A model generated the notes under the pieces. That model was not told the DNA's origin. It made no database searches and was given only the letters and a program-made list of their open reading frames with translations. From contig NC_056035.1 in NCBI RefSeq assembly GCF_004379255.2, positions 23,560,502 through 23,624,501 on the forward strand: a stretch of 64,000 nucleotides of DNA, in the 5' to 3' direction. Positions within the stretch are counted from its first letter, which is position 1, and each line of letters begins with the position of its first letter. Of this stretch, positions 44,423-56,100 are shown one piece after another. Origin of the DNA: Salvia splendens (lineage: Eukaryota; Streptophyta; Magnoliopsida; Lamiales; Lamiaceae). The position numbers and the translations under genes are program-made.

Positions 44423-47362
44423 TGTAACACCCGTACCTTAAGTTTGAAATTTACTTTTATGTAACGGAATAATTGATAAAATTATTTCGAAACGCTATGC
44501 TTCTCGATAGATGTGTTATGGGAAAAATTATGGTTTATGGGTTTGATGAAAAAAAAAGGAATGTGTTTTCTTTTTAAAAAAATGAACGTTGGGAGACACG
44601 TTTAAGGTCTCGTTGAAAGGTCGATGATGAAATTGCTATTCTTTAGCAAGACGAATGAATTAAACGGAAAGAAATATATGTTTTATGGATAACGACGCGC
44701 GTAAAGCAAGGAACGGTTGAATGAATATTATATTTGGAACAACACCAAATATAAATTATGTACGATTTCTCGTACTTTAAATTTTTGGTTATGAAGAACG
44801 AGATAACAAAATTTAATAAAGGACCGTGAATTTTAATTGATGAAGGAAAATGCGAAAAATATATAAATGTATGAATTTATTTTGAACTTTCCAAAATAAA
44901 TTTGAAGTCCAATTAAATATGAAATAACTTGAATTTTAATAACTCTTTAAATCCTTTCTAATTGGGCATGATTTAATTGTTGATTTTGAGCCCAACAACT
45001 TTGGAATTAATTTATGGAAGCCCAAGTATGGCTTTAAATTATCTAAGCCCAAAATAATTTTTCCTCCTTCTTTCCCCCCCCCACGTCGACGGTTCTTTCC
45101 CCCCATGATGACCGATCGGTTTTTTTCTACCTCTCCACTTCCCTCATCAATACCTACACCCTCCTCAAACCCCTCTAACCCACTCACCACTTTCACTTGG
45201 CAAAAAAAGAAGAGAGAAGAAGGAGAAGAAAAGCGGCGAGAGATAGCCGAGAGGAAGGAGGGAGAAGAAGGAGTTGGTTCCACCATTTTTGTTCAACCAC
45301 CATCAAATTTAAGCTCTTGAGGTATACCATTTCTTCCATCCTCAAAGCATGAGTCGTTTACTAGCCTTGCATACATGACATACATCCTTGTTCCATAGCT
45401 TTTCTTCCATAATCAAACTAAGTAGAATTCAACGTAGAACCTTCCAAATGATCGTCGTACTTAGCCGAAGCTTAGAAAGAACTTAGCTTTATGTTAACAA
45501 CACGTGTTGCGAGCCTTTGCGGGGTGTTTTTGGGCGGGTTCGGAGTGGTTTCGGAGGAGGAGAAGTAGCCGCCGGCGACGGGCAGCGGCGGACAGCCGCG
45601 CTCGACGTTCCCGGTGCGGATGACGGCTCCCGGTGGCGACGGCGGCAGCAGCAACGCGACGGGAGGCAGCAGCGGCCGGTGACTCCAGCTGGCAGCGACG
45701 CCGTGCGAAGTCCCTCCGCGGCAGCAGCTTCCCGGCGACCCTGCGACGGCGACGAGTAGAGGCGGCAAGGCAATGGTGGCTTCACGACCCGCCGACTATT
45801 CCAGCAGCGACGTCGTCGAGCCGGAGAAGGCGACGGCGGCGGCTGCTGTGTGGTGGCCGAGAGAGAGAGGAGACGGAGAGAGAGAAAGATGTTAGAGAGG
45901 GAGATAATTAAATCTGGGCCATGTGTTTTTAATTTGGGCCTTGGAATAGTTTATTTCGTTGTTGGGCCTTTTAAAAATGGAAGTCTAAATAAATTGATGG
46001 GCTCACTAATTTGATGGGGCTCACTATGTATTTTTGGAGGAATAAGGTGGCTAAGAAATTTAATCGCTTGGGCCGATAATTAAAATTTAATCGGGGGAAA
46101 TTATTTCAGTAATTTCCGAAAGACTTTTTGAGGAAGAATAATTTACCTAAGTATGGAGTAATACTTTTTCAACGGTAAATAATTACGGAAATTAAAGTAT
46201 GCGCGTAAATAATTTATAGAAATTATTTTCGACGTTATGGAAAATACGAGGAGCCAACGGAGGAAGAACGAGCGTAAGCGGCCGACCGGCGTCGCACGCG
46301 ACGCCTTGGGTGGCCGCCGAATAACCGAAAATGTGCGAAAATCGAGAAAGAGAATTAAAAGATTTTAATTAGAGTGCATGCATTCTAATTACCATCGTTA
46401 CAGAGGTTTGATATGAATTTTATGTGTTTTCCGAAAAGGTGGTTCGCACGCACGCTAAAAGTCGGAACAAGGAATTTTACGGAAATCCTAAGCTTTTGAG
46501 GTGGGCTTTATTTTATAACGTTTATTTTGAATCAATATGCTTACGATGTTATAAGGATGTTTCTATAAGTATGTCATGCCGTGTTTATGTTTTGAAACTG
46601 CCTATCTGATTGTCTACTTGAATGAAACTCTACTAGACTTTGATGGTTAACGAATTCGGGTCTAACTAGGGTCTACGCCCTACTTAGACTAGTGCACTGA
46701 TGGGGATCGTGAGCCGTCCCCTAGGTCGGCCGGTCTAGTGATCGAGATTGTGGCCACAGTCTCGTTTCACATGATGGTTCAGATATGGTATATGATGGAG
46801 GATGATGTTAGTCCGCGCGGACACTTTTTAAGGAAATGAACTTTAGTGTCTCTCGGCCTTTTTAAAGTAAAACCCAGGATTCACTCGACGATGGCTTGAC
46901 ATATCTTAACGGTGAATGTTTTTGGGCATGAGTTCACTGGGTGCACCAAGTACTCAGCCCCTGCATATATTTTCCCTATGTGCAGGTTGAGCGAGGTCGG
47001 GAGGCGGAGGATGTTGAGCGATGATCCAAGAACGTATCAAATCACTGTTCCGGTTACTATTATGTCTTCATACGTAGTAGTAGCTAGACTCTCAAAATTT
47101 GCTTCCGCTACTCAATGTTTTCAGAATTTCTGTTATTTTCTTTGAACTGTTGAACTCTGTTACTTCCCTTATGGTTGAACTCTGTTATCTTTCATTATGA
47201 GACTTGGGTTTTGAAACGTTGATCAATTTAAATGGAATTTCCTCTTTGATTGTTAAGTTGTATTGCCTTGAGTTGATTATCCCCCCTTCTTCTCCGCTTC
47301 TTAGTTCCCCCACTAGTCACGATTTCTCGTGTTTCCTATCCTTAGGAAGTGCGGTCGTGACA
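44423..47362 (+). repeat. 5' LTR of element C
   Basis: 2,940 bp from TGTAACACCCG to GGTCGTGACA. A GC-rich island (about 45520-45880) sits in otherwise AT-rich sequence and is open in several frames on both strands, which is compositional. A possible TATA box is TATATAAAT at 44860-44868. Conserved text near the end ('tactcagcccctgcatat', 'ctatgtgcaggttgagcg') is shared with the LTRs of A, B and D. Confidence 0.97.
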
Positions 47363-47365
47363 GAA

Positions 47366-47377
47366 TGGTATCAGAGC
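47366..47377 (+). other. Primer-binding site of element C
   Basis: TGGTATCAGAGC, three bases after the LTR end, exact initiator tRNA-Met type. Confidence 0.97.
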
Positions 47378-47853
47378 CGTGTTTTTCCTTCCGCTCTGGA
47401 CCGAGAGTCATTTATTCAATCTAGCCTAGACTCGTTTCGCTAGACTAAAAGAGTATTCGCTTAACACTCAACACTCCGTCTCACTGCGCTCAACATGAAA
47501 GAAGGCAAAAGTTGAAACGAAGCATAATAGAAGTGATAGAATGAATGGGGCGTGAAAAGGGCGTGAATTCCCAAGGAATGATGAGATGACGAGATGAGTA
47601 AAAACCTTGTGAAGCGCGATTAGCGTTAGGTTGAAGGATAGACGAAATTGTAAAAGTACCACGTTTATAAAATACGAAACATCTATCCTTAGATGATAAC
47701 TTAAAAAGAAAAGAATTTTTATGACTTTTTCCTATGGAAATTGACAGGTATATGCACGGTAACACGTATGACGTTCTCTACGCATTTTATCTTTTCTACC
47801 TCGCTTATTTCTTTTTCTACGATTGGTTGCTAAGGGAACTTACTTTTATGTAG
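47378..47853 (+). other. Leader of element C
   Basis: Non-coding sequence between the primer site and the upstream ORF. Minus-strand ORFs here (47468-47765) have no domains. It lacks the 79-bp minisatellite found in A, B and D. Confidence 0.6.
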
Positions 47854-48537
47854 ATGGCGATCACGATCCACGCACCGCTAAGGGGAAGGTACGTCAAGAA
47901 TGGATTGCGGGCGGTGGAAATGTATCGCGAGTTCGAGAGGGACGCGGGGGCCCCTTTGATATCTTATGTCGCCGATTACTTGACCTTATGGCGGGATGCT
48001 CATGGCTGTGGAGTGAGGCACTATGAGGGAATCAAGAGATTGGTTGATGGACTACCGGCACCTTGGAATAGGTGGGCCGATGAGGCTTCACGGTCATACA
48101 TCTGGCATAAGCTTCCCGACTACAGCATGCAGGGAGACATGCATGGTTTTGTGAAGGTTCTCTTGGAAGCACTGGTCGATGCTCGTGGTGGACCGCCACC
48201 CTATGCTCCTCCTAGGAAGGAGACGTCCTCATCGAGCCGCAGTCCCTACAGCGGGGGTCGATACGAGAGTGAGACGCCGTAACCAAACTGCCCCAAGAAA
48301 AGAAGACTTGGGATGCGCACCTCCGCACCTCCCGCGACGAAAGTCCTTGTGGTTGATGAGCATGTCGACGTCGCTACTGATGTGCGGGAGAGTGATGAGG
48401 AAGAGGAAGAAGATCCCCTTGAAGACGAGGAGGATCCCATGGAGGATGAGAAAGACCCCGAAGAAGAGCCCCTTGCGAGAGAGGTTGAAGTTAATAGCGG
48501 GGAAGGGGCGAATTATGAGAGAGCTCCCGAGGAGTAG
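47854..48537 (+). pseudogene. Extra ORF upstream of gag in element C, unrecognised, one nonsense codon
   Basis: One frame from ATG 47854 to TAG 48535-48537, interrupted only by TAA 48280-48282, where a CAA codon would fit. That gives about 227 residues. The first 110 look globular, with WRDAHGCGVRHYEGIKRLV and PAPWNRWADEASRSYIWHK; I do not recognise the fold. A Pro/Ser/Arg-rich linker follows, then PKKRR (a possible nuclear localisation signal) just after the stop. The tail is strongly acidic, with ESDEEEEEDPLEDEED. It sits where Del/Tekay elements normally have only leader, about 265 bp before gag and in the same phase as gag. It may be an element-encoded accessory protein or a captured host fragment. 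No equivalent is visible in A, B or D. The 142-codon first part would still be translated alone. Confidence 0.5.
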
Positions 48538-48801
48538 TGTTCTTTTACTGATTAGTTAGTTTCGAATGTTTTGCTTTGACGAACTATGTAGTAGTTTCTT
48601 TTGCCGTTGTTTTTCCTTCCCTGTTTCAAAGACCTTGTGAAACACGTACTTGTTGGTTTTAAGATAATTAAGCTTCCGTAGTTTTATCGTTGTGTTCGTT
48701 TTACCATGTTGTGTATGGAAAGTTGTGTTATCGCTTTGGAAAGGTTGTGTGGAGTGGTGATGGTAAAGTTGGTTTTTATACTAATGCATGTGTTGAACAG
48801 A
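48538..48801 (+). other. Spacer between upstream ORF and gag of element C
   Basis: T-rich, no domains. The frame open from 48706 runs into gag, but its first 32 codons have no gag character, so I place the gag start at 48802. Confidence 0.5.
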
Positions 48802-50964
48802 ATGCCTCCCCGACGTGCCGCAGTTCACCACGAGAATGAGGCAAGCAACGAGACCCAAAGCAGTGTGGGTCCCGAAGGACAACCACCACCACCACCGCCA
48901 CCACCGCCACAGCCGGAACGGAACATCGAGAAAGAGTTCCGAAAGGAACGTCCTCCCGTGTTCGATGGAATGGGAGATCCAACCAAGGCCGAGACCTGGA
49001 TTCGGGCCATAGAACGCATCTTTAAGTTCTTGAGGTGCACTGACCAGGAGCGCCTATCGTGCGTGACTTATCAGCTCACCGGGTCCGCAGAATTCTAGTG
49101 GGAGACTAAGCAACGGACAATGACGCAGGAACAGTTAGACACCCTGACGTGGGAAGACTTTAAGGAGGAACTGTATGACAAATACATTCCAAGGAGCTAC
49201 CGTAAGGCAAAGGAGGCCGAGTTCTACAATTTAAAGCAGGGACGGATGACTGTGACAGAATATGACCGTGCCCTATGTGACATGTCTCGATATGCACCCG
49301 AGCAAGTAAACACCGACGAGAAGATGGCGGAGAAGTTTTGTGCCGGTCTGAGGCACGAAATCAGGATGGCTTTGGCATGCCGTGGCAGACTCTCGTATGC
49401 CGAGTCATTATCTCGTGCATTGGACGTGGAGGAAGCGATGCCACGGGAAAGGACGGTTACACCCACTACTCCAACACCGCCGACCTCACAGCAAAATTTC
49501 CGGGATAAGAGGAAATGGGACGGGAACCGCGCATCCTTCGACAACAAGAGGTTCCAGAGTACCCCAAACTCTTCCCAGGGAAAAGGAAAGCAAGCTGCTC
49601 CATTCCAAAGTGGAGATTTCCGTCAGAGAGCACCTCCTTGTGCGAAATGTCAGAAGAACCACATGGGAGAGTGCAGAGTCGGGACCAACGTGAGCTACAA
49701 GTGTGGTGGGGTCGGACACTTCGCCAAAGAGTGCCCGAGCAACAACAATACTGGAGGTGGGGGAACGCTGAACGGACCTAGAGGGAATCCTACACCACCT
49801 CCGCAGCAGCAGCAGCGTCGCCAGCCATACCCGACTCAAGCTAGGGCCTATGCCTTGGGACGCAAGCAAGCGAGAGCCCCACAGGGAGAGCCAAAGCAAG
49901 ATAATCTGGCAGGTATGAGAACATTACTTGACATGCCTGTTGCTGTTCTGTTTGATACGGGTGCGTCGCACTCTTTTATATCGCACTCCTGCGTGAATGC
50001 TTTAAGACTGCCTGTTGATGAACTTGAACATGAGATGAATGTGAACTCACCGGTAGGAGGCCTTGTAGAAATTTCACAATCTTGCTCGAACATAGAACTC
50101 ATGGTGGGAGAACTTAGTTTAGTGGCGCACAACTTGCACGTTATGCCGATGGATAATGTGGACATTATTCTGGGGATGGACTGGCTAGCTGAAAACTATG
50201 CCTCTATCCGATGCCAAGAGAGGCAAATCTCGTTACAAACCCCGGGGAAGGAGCCCTCTACCTTCCACGGAATTTCGATGAATCAACGAACTTGTGTGAT
50301 ATCGGCACTTCAAGCAACCACGATGATTAGGAAGGGGCGTCCGGCCTATCTTGTGTATCTACAAGGACATGACAAGAAAGAGAGTAAAGTTGAGGATGTG
50401 GCAGTGGTACGTGAGTTTCCCAACGTATTTCCTGATGCGTTGCCAGGCCCTCCTCCTGACCGACAGTTAGAGTTTACTATCGATCTGGAACCAGGAGCCG
50501 CACCAGTGTCGAAAGCACCCTATAGGATGGCGCCGAAGGAGTTGGAAGAACTCAAAATCCAGCTACAAGAATTACTGGACTTGGGTTTTATCCGACCGAG
50601 TGTGTCGTCGTGGGGAGCACCGGTGCTGTTTGTGAAGAAGAAAGACGGGACACTGAGAATGTGCATAGACTATCGGGAATTGAACAAGTTGACTCTCAAG
50701 AATAAGTATCCTCTACCGAGAATAGCTGTTCGACCAACTCAAGGGAGCATGAGTATTTTCGAAGATGGATTTAAGGTCGGGATATCATCAGTTGAGGGTA
50801 CGAAGGGAGGACATACCCAAGACGGCTTTCCGAACGAGGTATGGGCATTACGAGTTTGTAGTAATGCCGTTTGGACTGACAAATGCACCGGCGGTATTTA
50901 TGGACTTAATGAATCGAGTATTCCATCCATACTTGGACAAGTTCGTCCTGGTATTCATAGATGA
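48802..50964 (+). pseudogene. Gag, protease and RT N-terminus of element C
   Basis: Start chosen at ATG 48802 because MPPRRAAVHHENE is the usual Tekay-type gag opening. After a Pro run comes the gag domain (RPPVFDGMGDPTKAETWI, FEWW-type site broken by TAG 49096-49098, then [19 protein letters not shown]). A Cys/His region follows: [12 protein letters not shown], then [14 protein letters not shown], in which the first knuckle Cys is Ser. Protease: [15 protein letters not shown] with the catalytic D-T-G, and [12 protein letters not shown] entry: [37 protein letters not shown] and [10 protein letters not shown] deletion of about 5 bases near 50725 then shifts the frame, and residues after it are nonsense. 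RT continues in another frame from 50765. Confidence 0.93.
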
Positions 50965-53170
50965 TGTGCTAGTTTACTCGAAGGATGAAAAGGAACATGA
51001 GGAGCATCTAAGGATCACACTGGAAACACTCCGAACAGAGAAGTTATACGCCAAGTTCAGTAAGTGTGAATTCTGGCTAAAGGAAGTGAATTTTCTGGGG
51101 CATGTTGTGACAGCCGAAGGGATTCGAGTTGACCCCGCAAAGGTGGAGGCCGTACAACAGTGGAAGGCGCCAAAGACCCCAAACGAGATTCGGAGTTTCC
51201 TTGGTCTGGCGGGATACTACCGAAGATTTATTGAAGGATTTTCTAAAATCGCAAGACCAATGACTCAACAATTGAAGAAGGGGACCAAGGTCAATTGGAC
51301 ACCGGAGTGTGAGGCTAGCTTCCAGTTGTTGAAAGAGAAATTGACCACCGCACCTGTTCTAGCCGTGCCGGAACTGGGAGTAGACTATGTGGTTTACACT
51401 GATGCATCGAAGATTGGACTGGGGTGTGTTCTGATGCAGAATGGTAAGGTGATTGCCTACGCCTCGCGGCAGTTGAGGCCACACGAGTTGAACTACCCTA
51501 CTCATGACTTAAAACTAGCGGCTGTTGTGCACGCATTGAAGATTTGGAGGCACCACCTCTATGGAGTTCGGTGTGAGATTTTTACCGACCATAAGAGTCT
51601 GAAGTACTTCTTTGAGCAGAAAGATTTGAACATGAGGCAACGCAGATGGCTCGAGCTAGTCAAGGATTATGATTGTGGTATTAACTATCATCCGGGTAAA
51701 GCAAACGTGGTGGCGGATGCTTTGAGCCGGAAAGCTCAACCGCAGTTGGCTACTTTTCTCACTCAGGAAGCGGAGTTGATTCGCGATTTAAGCAGGATGC
51801 GATTGGAGGTAGTAAGAGCACCAGAGACTGTGAAGGGAAAGATTGCCACCTTGGTAATTGCATCCGATCTACGAACAAGGATAATAGAAGGGCAACGCAA
51901 CGATGAAAATTTGGAGAAAATTCGACTGTAGGTGAGGAAGGGCGAACAAGAGAAGTTTCGAGAAGAGGCGGATAATGCTCTCACCTACGAGGGGAGACTA
52001 TGTGTGCCAGGCGACGAAGGACTTCGAAACGAAATTTTGACCGAAGCACACGAGACTCCATACACCGCCCATCCTGGAAGTACGAAGATGTACCAGGACT
52101 TGAAGGGATCATTCTGGTGGGATGGAATGAAGAGGGACATAGCTTTGTTTGTGGAAAGATGTTTGGCATGTCAACAAGTAAAAGCTTTACATCAACGACC
52201 CTATGGGAAGTTGCAACCGTTGGAGATTCCGGAGTGGAAATGGGAACACATCGCCATGGATTTTGTGACAGGTTTACCAAAGACCCGGCAAGGGAATACG
52301 GCCATTTGGGTAATCATAGACCGCCTCACCAAGAGTGCGCATTTTATACCTATCCCTATAACTCATGGATCCGACAAGCTAGCTCGGATTTATGTGAAAG
52401 AAATCATTCTGCTACATGGAGTGCCAGTAACAATCACGTCAGACCGGGATATAAGGTTTACTTCAAGGTTTTGGATAAGTCTGCAACGGGAGCTTGGTAC
52501 ACGACTGAATTTTATTACTGCTTTCCATCCACAAACCGATGGACAGTCCGAGAGAATGATTCAAACTCTTGAGGACATGCTAAGAGCTGTGGTGCTCGAC
52601 AGAGGAGAAAATTGGGAAGTAGTACTACCTTTGATCGAGTTTGCCTACAACAATAGTTTCCAGGCGACAATAGATATGGCCCCATATGAAGCATTGTATG
52701 GGAGGAAGTGTAGATCACCACTCTACTGGGATGAGGTTGGTGAAAGAAGAATACTCGGGCCAGATTCGGTCGAAGAAATAATAGAGATCGTGCGACAAAT
52801 TCGACAAAGGATAAAGGAAGCTCAAGACCGACAGAAGTCGTATGCTGATGTCCGGCGTACCGATTTACAGTTCAATACGGGAGATAAGGTGTTTTTGAGG
52901 GTATCTCCGTCGAAGGGGATAACGAGGTTCGGTGTAAAGGGGAAGTTGAAGCCACGATACGTAGGGCCTTACGAAATGATTTTTAATCCTGACTTGAGTT
53001 ACGAGGAGAAGCCCGAAGCTATTCTGGACAGGAAAGTACAAGAGTTGAGGAACAAATTGATCGCGTCCGTGAAAGTACTTTGGAAACACCATGGCCACGA
53101 GGAGGCTACTTGGGAACTCGAGGATAAAATGAAAGAGAAGTACCCGGAACTTTTCGTTAGAAATGAGTAA
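50765..53170 (+). pseudogene. RT, RNase H, integrase and chromodomain of element C
   Basis: One frame with a single TAG at 51929-51931 (a CAG would fit). [36 protein letters not shown] and catalytic FIDDVLVYS. RNase [43 protein letters not shown]. Integrase: HHCC ([23 protein letters not shown]), then D in MDFVTGLP, D in ITSDRDIRF, E in [14 protein letters not shown]. The GPY/F region reads VGPYEM and jumps to IFNPDLSYEE, so about 35-40 residues present in B (its IDEVGPVAY to LRKYV part) are deleted in frame. The chromodomain end [19 protein letters not shown] is kept. With the frame break and the stops this copy cannot make a full polyprotein. Confidence 0.95.
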
Positions 53171-53190
53171 ATTTCGGGACGAAATTTCTG

Positions 53191-53205
53191 TTAAGGTGGG
53201 TAGAA
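53191..53205 (+). other. Polypurine tract of element C
   Basis: TTAAGGTGGGTAGAA immediately before the 3' LTR start. It is less purely purine than those of A, B and D. Confidence 0.75.
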
Positions 53206-56095
53206 TGTAACACCCGTACCTTAAGTTTGAAATTTACTTTTATGTAACGGAATAATTGATAAAATTATTTCGAAACGCTATGCTTCTCGATAGATGTGTT
53301 ATGGGAAAAATTATGGTTTATGGGTTTGATGAAAAAAAAGGAATGTGTTTTCTTTTTAAAAAAATGAACATTGGGAGACACGTTTAAGGTCTCGTTGAAA
53401 GGTCGATGATGAAATTGCTATTCTTTAGCAAGACGAATGAATTAAACGGAAAGAAATATATGTTTTATGGATAACGACGCGCATAAAGCAAGGAACGGTT
53501 GAATGAATATTATATTTGGAACAACACCAAATATAAATTATGTACGATTTCTCGTACTTTAAATTTTTGGTTATGAAGAACGAGATAAAAAAATTTAATA
53601 AAGGACCGTGAATTTTAATTGATGAAGGAAAATGCGAAAAATATATAAATGTATGAATTTATTTTGGACTTTCCAAAATAAATTTGAAGTCCAATTAAAT
53701 ATGAAATAACTTGAATTTTAATAACTCTTTAAATCCTTTCTAATTGGGCTTGATTTAATTGTTGATTTTGAGCCCAACAACTTTGGAATTAATTTATGGA
53801 AGCCCAAGTATGGCTTTAAATTATCTAAGCCCAAAATAATTTTTCTTCCTTCTTTTCCCCCCCCCCCCCCACGTCGACGGTTCTTTCCCACCCATGATGA
53901 CCGATCGGTTTTTTCCACCTCTCCACTTCCCTCATCAATACCTACACCCTCCTCAAACCCCTCTAACCCACTCACCACTTTCACTTGGCAAAAAAAGAAG
54001 AGAGAAGAAGGAGAAGAAAAGCGGCGAGAGATAGCCGAGAGGAAGGAGGGAGAAGAAGGAGTTGGTTCCACCATTTTTGTTCAACCACCATCAAATTTAA
54101 GCTCTTGAGGTATACCATTTCTTCCATCCTCAAAGCATGAGTCGTTTACTAGCCTTGCATACATGATATACATCCTTGTTCCATAGCTTTTCTTCCATAA
54201 TCAAACTAAGTAGAATTCAACGTAGAACCTTCCAAACGATCGTCGTACTTAGCCGAAGCTTAGAAAGAACTTAGCTTTATGTTAATAACACGTGTTGCGA
54301 GCCTTTGCGGGGTGTTTTCGGGCGGGTTCGGAGTGGTTTCGGAGGAGGAGAAGTCGCCGCCGGCGACGGGCAGCGGCGGACAGCCGCGCTCGACGTTCCT
54401 GGTGCGGATGACGGCTCCCGGTGGCGACGGCGGCAGCAGCAACGCGACGGGAGGCAGCAGCGGCCGGTGACTCCAGCTGGCAGCGACGCCGTGCGAAGTC
54501 TCTCCGCGGCAGCAGCTTCCCGGCGACCCTGCGACGGCGACGAGTGGAGGCGGCAAGGCAACGGTGGCTTCACGACCCGCCGACTATTCCAGCAGCGACG
54601 TCGTCGAGCCGGAGAGGGTGACGGCGGCGGCTGCTGTGTGGTGGCCGAGAGAGAGAGGAGACGGAGAGAGAGAAATATGTTAGAGAGGGAGATAATTAAA
54701 TCTGGGCCATGTGTTTTTAATTTGGGCCTTGGAATAGTTTATTTCGTTGTTGGGCCTTTTAAAAATGGAAGTCTAAATAAATTGATGGGCTCACTAATTT
54801 GATGGGGCTCACTATGTAATTTTGGAGGAATAAGGTGACTAAGAAATTTAATCGCTTGGGCCGATAATTAAAATTTAATCGGGGGAATTTATTTCAGTAA
54901 TTTCCGGAAGACTTTTTGAAGAAGAATAATTTACCTAAGTATGAAGTAATACTTTTTCAACGGTAAATAATTACGGAAATTAAAGTATGCGCGTAAATAA
55001 TTTATAGAAATTATTTTCGACGTTATGGAAAATACGAGGAGCCAACGGAGGAAGAACGAGCGTAAGCGGCCGACCGGCGTCGCACGCGACGCCTTGGGCG
55101 GCCGCCGAATAACCGAAAATGTGCGAAAATCGAGAAAGAGAATTAAAAGATTTTAATTTGAGTGCATGCATTCTAATTACCGTCGTTACAGAGGTTTGAT
55201 ATGAATTTTATGTGTTTTCCGAAAAGGTGGTTCGCACGCACGCTAAAAGTCGGAACGAGGAATTTTACGGAAATCCTAAGCTTTTGAGGTGGGCTTTATT
55301 CTATAACGTTTATTTTGAATCAATATGCTTACGATGTAATAAGGATGTTTCTATAAGTATGTCATGCCGTGTTTATGTTTTGAAACTGCCTATTTGATTG
55401 TCTACTAGAATGATGGTTCAGATATGGTATATGATGGAGGATGTTTCTATAAGTATGTCATGCCGGTCTAGTGATCGAGATTGTGGCCACAGTCTCGTTT
55501 CACATGATGGTTCAGATATGGTATATGATGGAGGATGATGTTAGTCCGCGCGGACACTTTTTAAGGAAATGAACTTTAGTGTCTCTCGGCCTTTTTAAAG
55601 TAAAACCCGGGATTCACTCGACGATGGCTTGACATATCTTAACGGTGAATGTTTTTGGGCATGAGTTCACTGGGTGCACCAAGTACTCAGCCCCTGCATA
55701 TGTTTTCCCTATGTGCAGGTTGAGCGAGGTCGGGAGGCGGAGGATGTTGAGCGATGATCCAAGAACGTATCAAATCACTGTTCCGGTTACTATTATGTCT
55801 TCATACGTAGTAGTAGCTACACTATCAAAATTTGCTTCCGCTACTCAATGTTTTCAGAATTTCTGTTATTTTCTTTGAACTGTTGAACTCTGTTACTTCC
55901 CTTATGGTTGAACTCTGTTATCTTTCATTATGAGACTTGGGTTTTGAAACGTTGATCGATTTAAATGGAATTTCCTCTTTGATTGTTAAGTTGTATTGCC
56001 TTGAGTTGATTATCCCCCCTTCTTCCCCGCTTCTTAGTTCCCCAACTAGTCACGATTTCCCGTGTTTCCTATCCTTAGGAAGTGCGGTCGTGACA
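53206..56095 (+). repeat. 3' LTR of element C
   Basis: 2,890 bp, nearly identical to the 5' LTR apart from scattered substitutions, a longer C run near 53857 and a rewritten segment at about 55405-55475. There, text of the 5' LTR (46625-46735) is replaced by a second copy of neighbouring sequence ('gatggttcagatatgg' and 'gtttctataagtatgtc'). Confidence 0.97.
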
Positions 56096-56100
56096 GCAAC

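Larger units (their letters stand above)
44423..56095 (+). mobile_element. Element C: near-complete Del/Tekay-type chromovirus
   Basis: 11.7 kb with LTRs 44423-47362 and 53206-56095, flanked by perfect 5-bp duplications gcaac (44418-44422 and 56096-56100). It has a primer site, an extra upstream ORF, gag, pol with chromodomain and a polypurine tract, all on the plus strand. LTRs are near-identical, so it is probably the youngest or among the youngest insertions here. Defects are two nonsense codons, one small frameshifting deletion in RT, one in-frame deletion near the chromodomain and one cysteine substitution in the zinc knuckle. Confidence 0.97.

Noticed and set aside
45472..45785. Pro/Arg/Ser-rich minus ORFs in the C LTRs (also 54260-54573), with plus-strand ORFs 45517-45911 and 54305-54802
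   Set aside because: GC-rich triplet composition keeps several frames open on both strands; no start context or domain favours any of them.
45970..46040. Possible tRNA or rRNA fragments in LTR or leader sequence
   Set aside because: No cloverleaf or rRNA block found anywhere in the window; only the 12-base tRNA-complementary primer sites are present.
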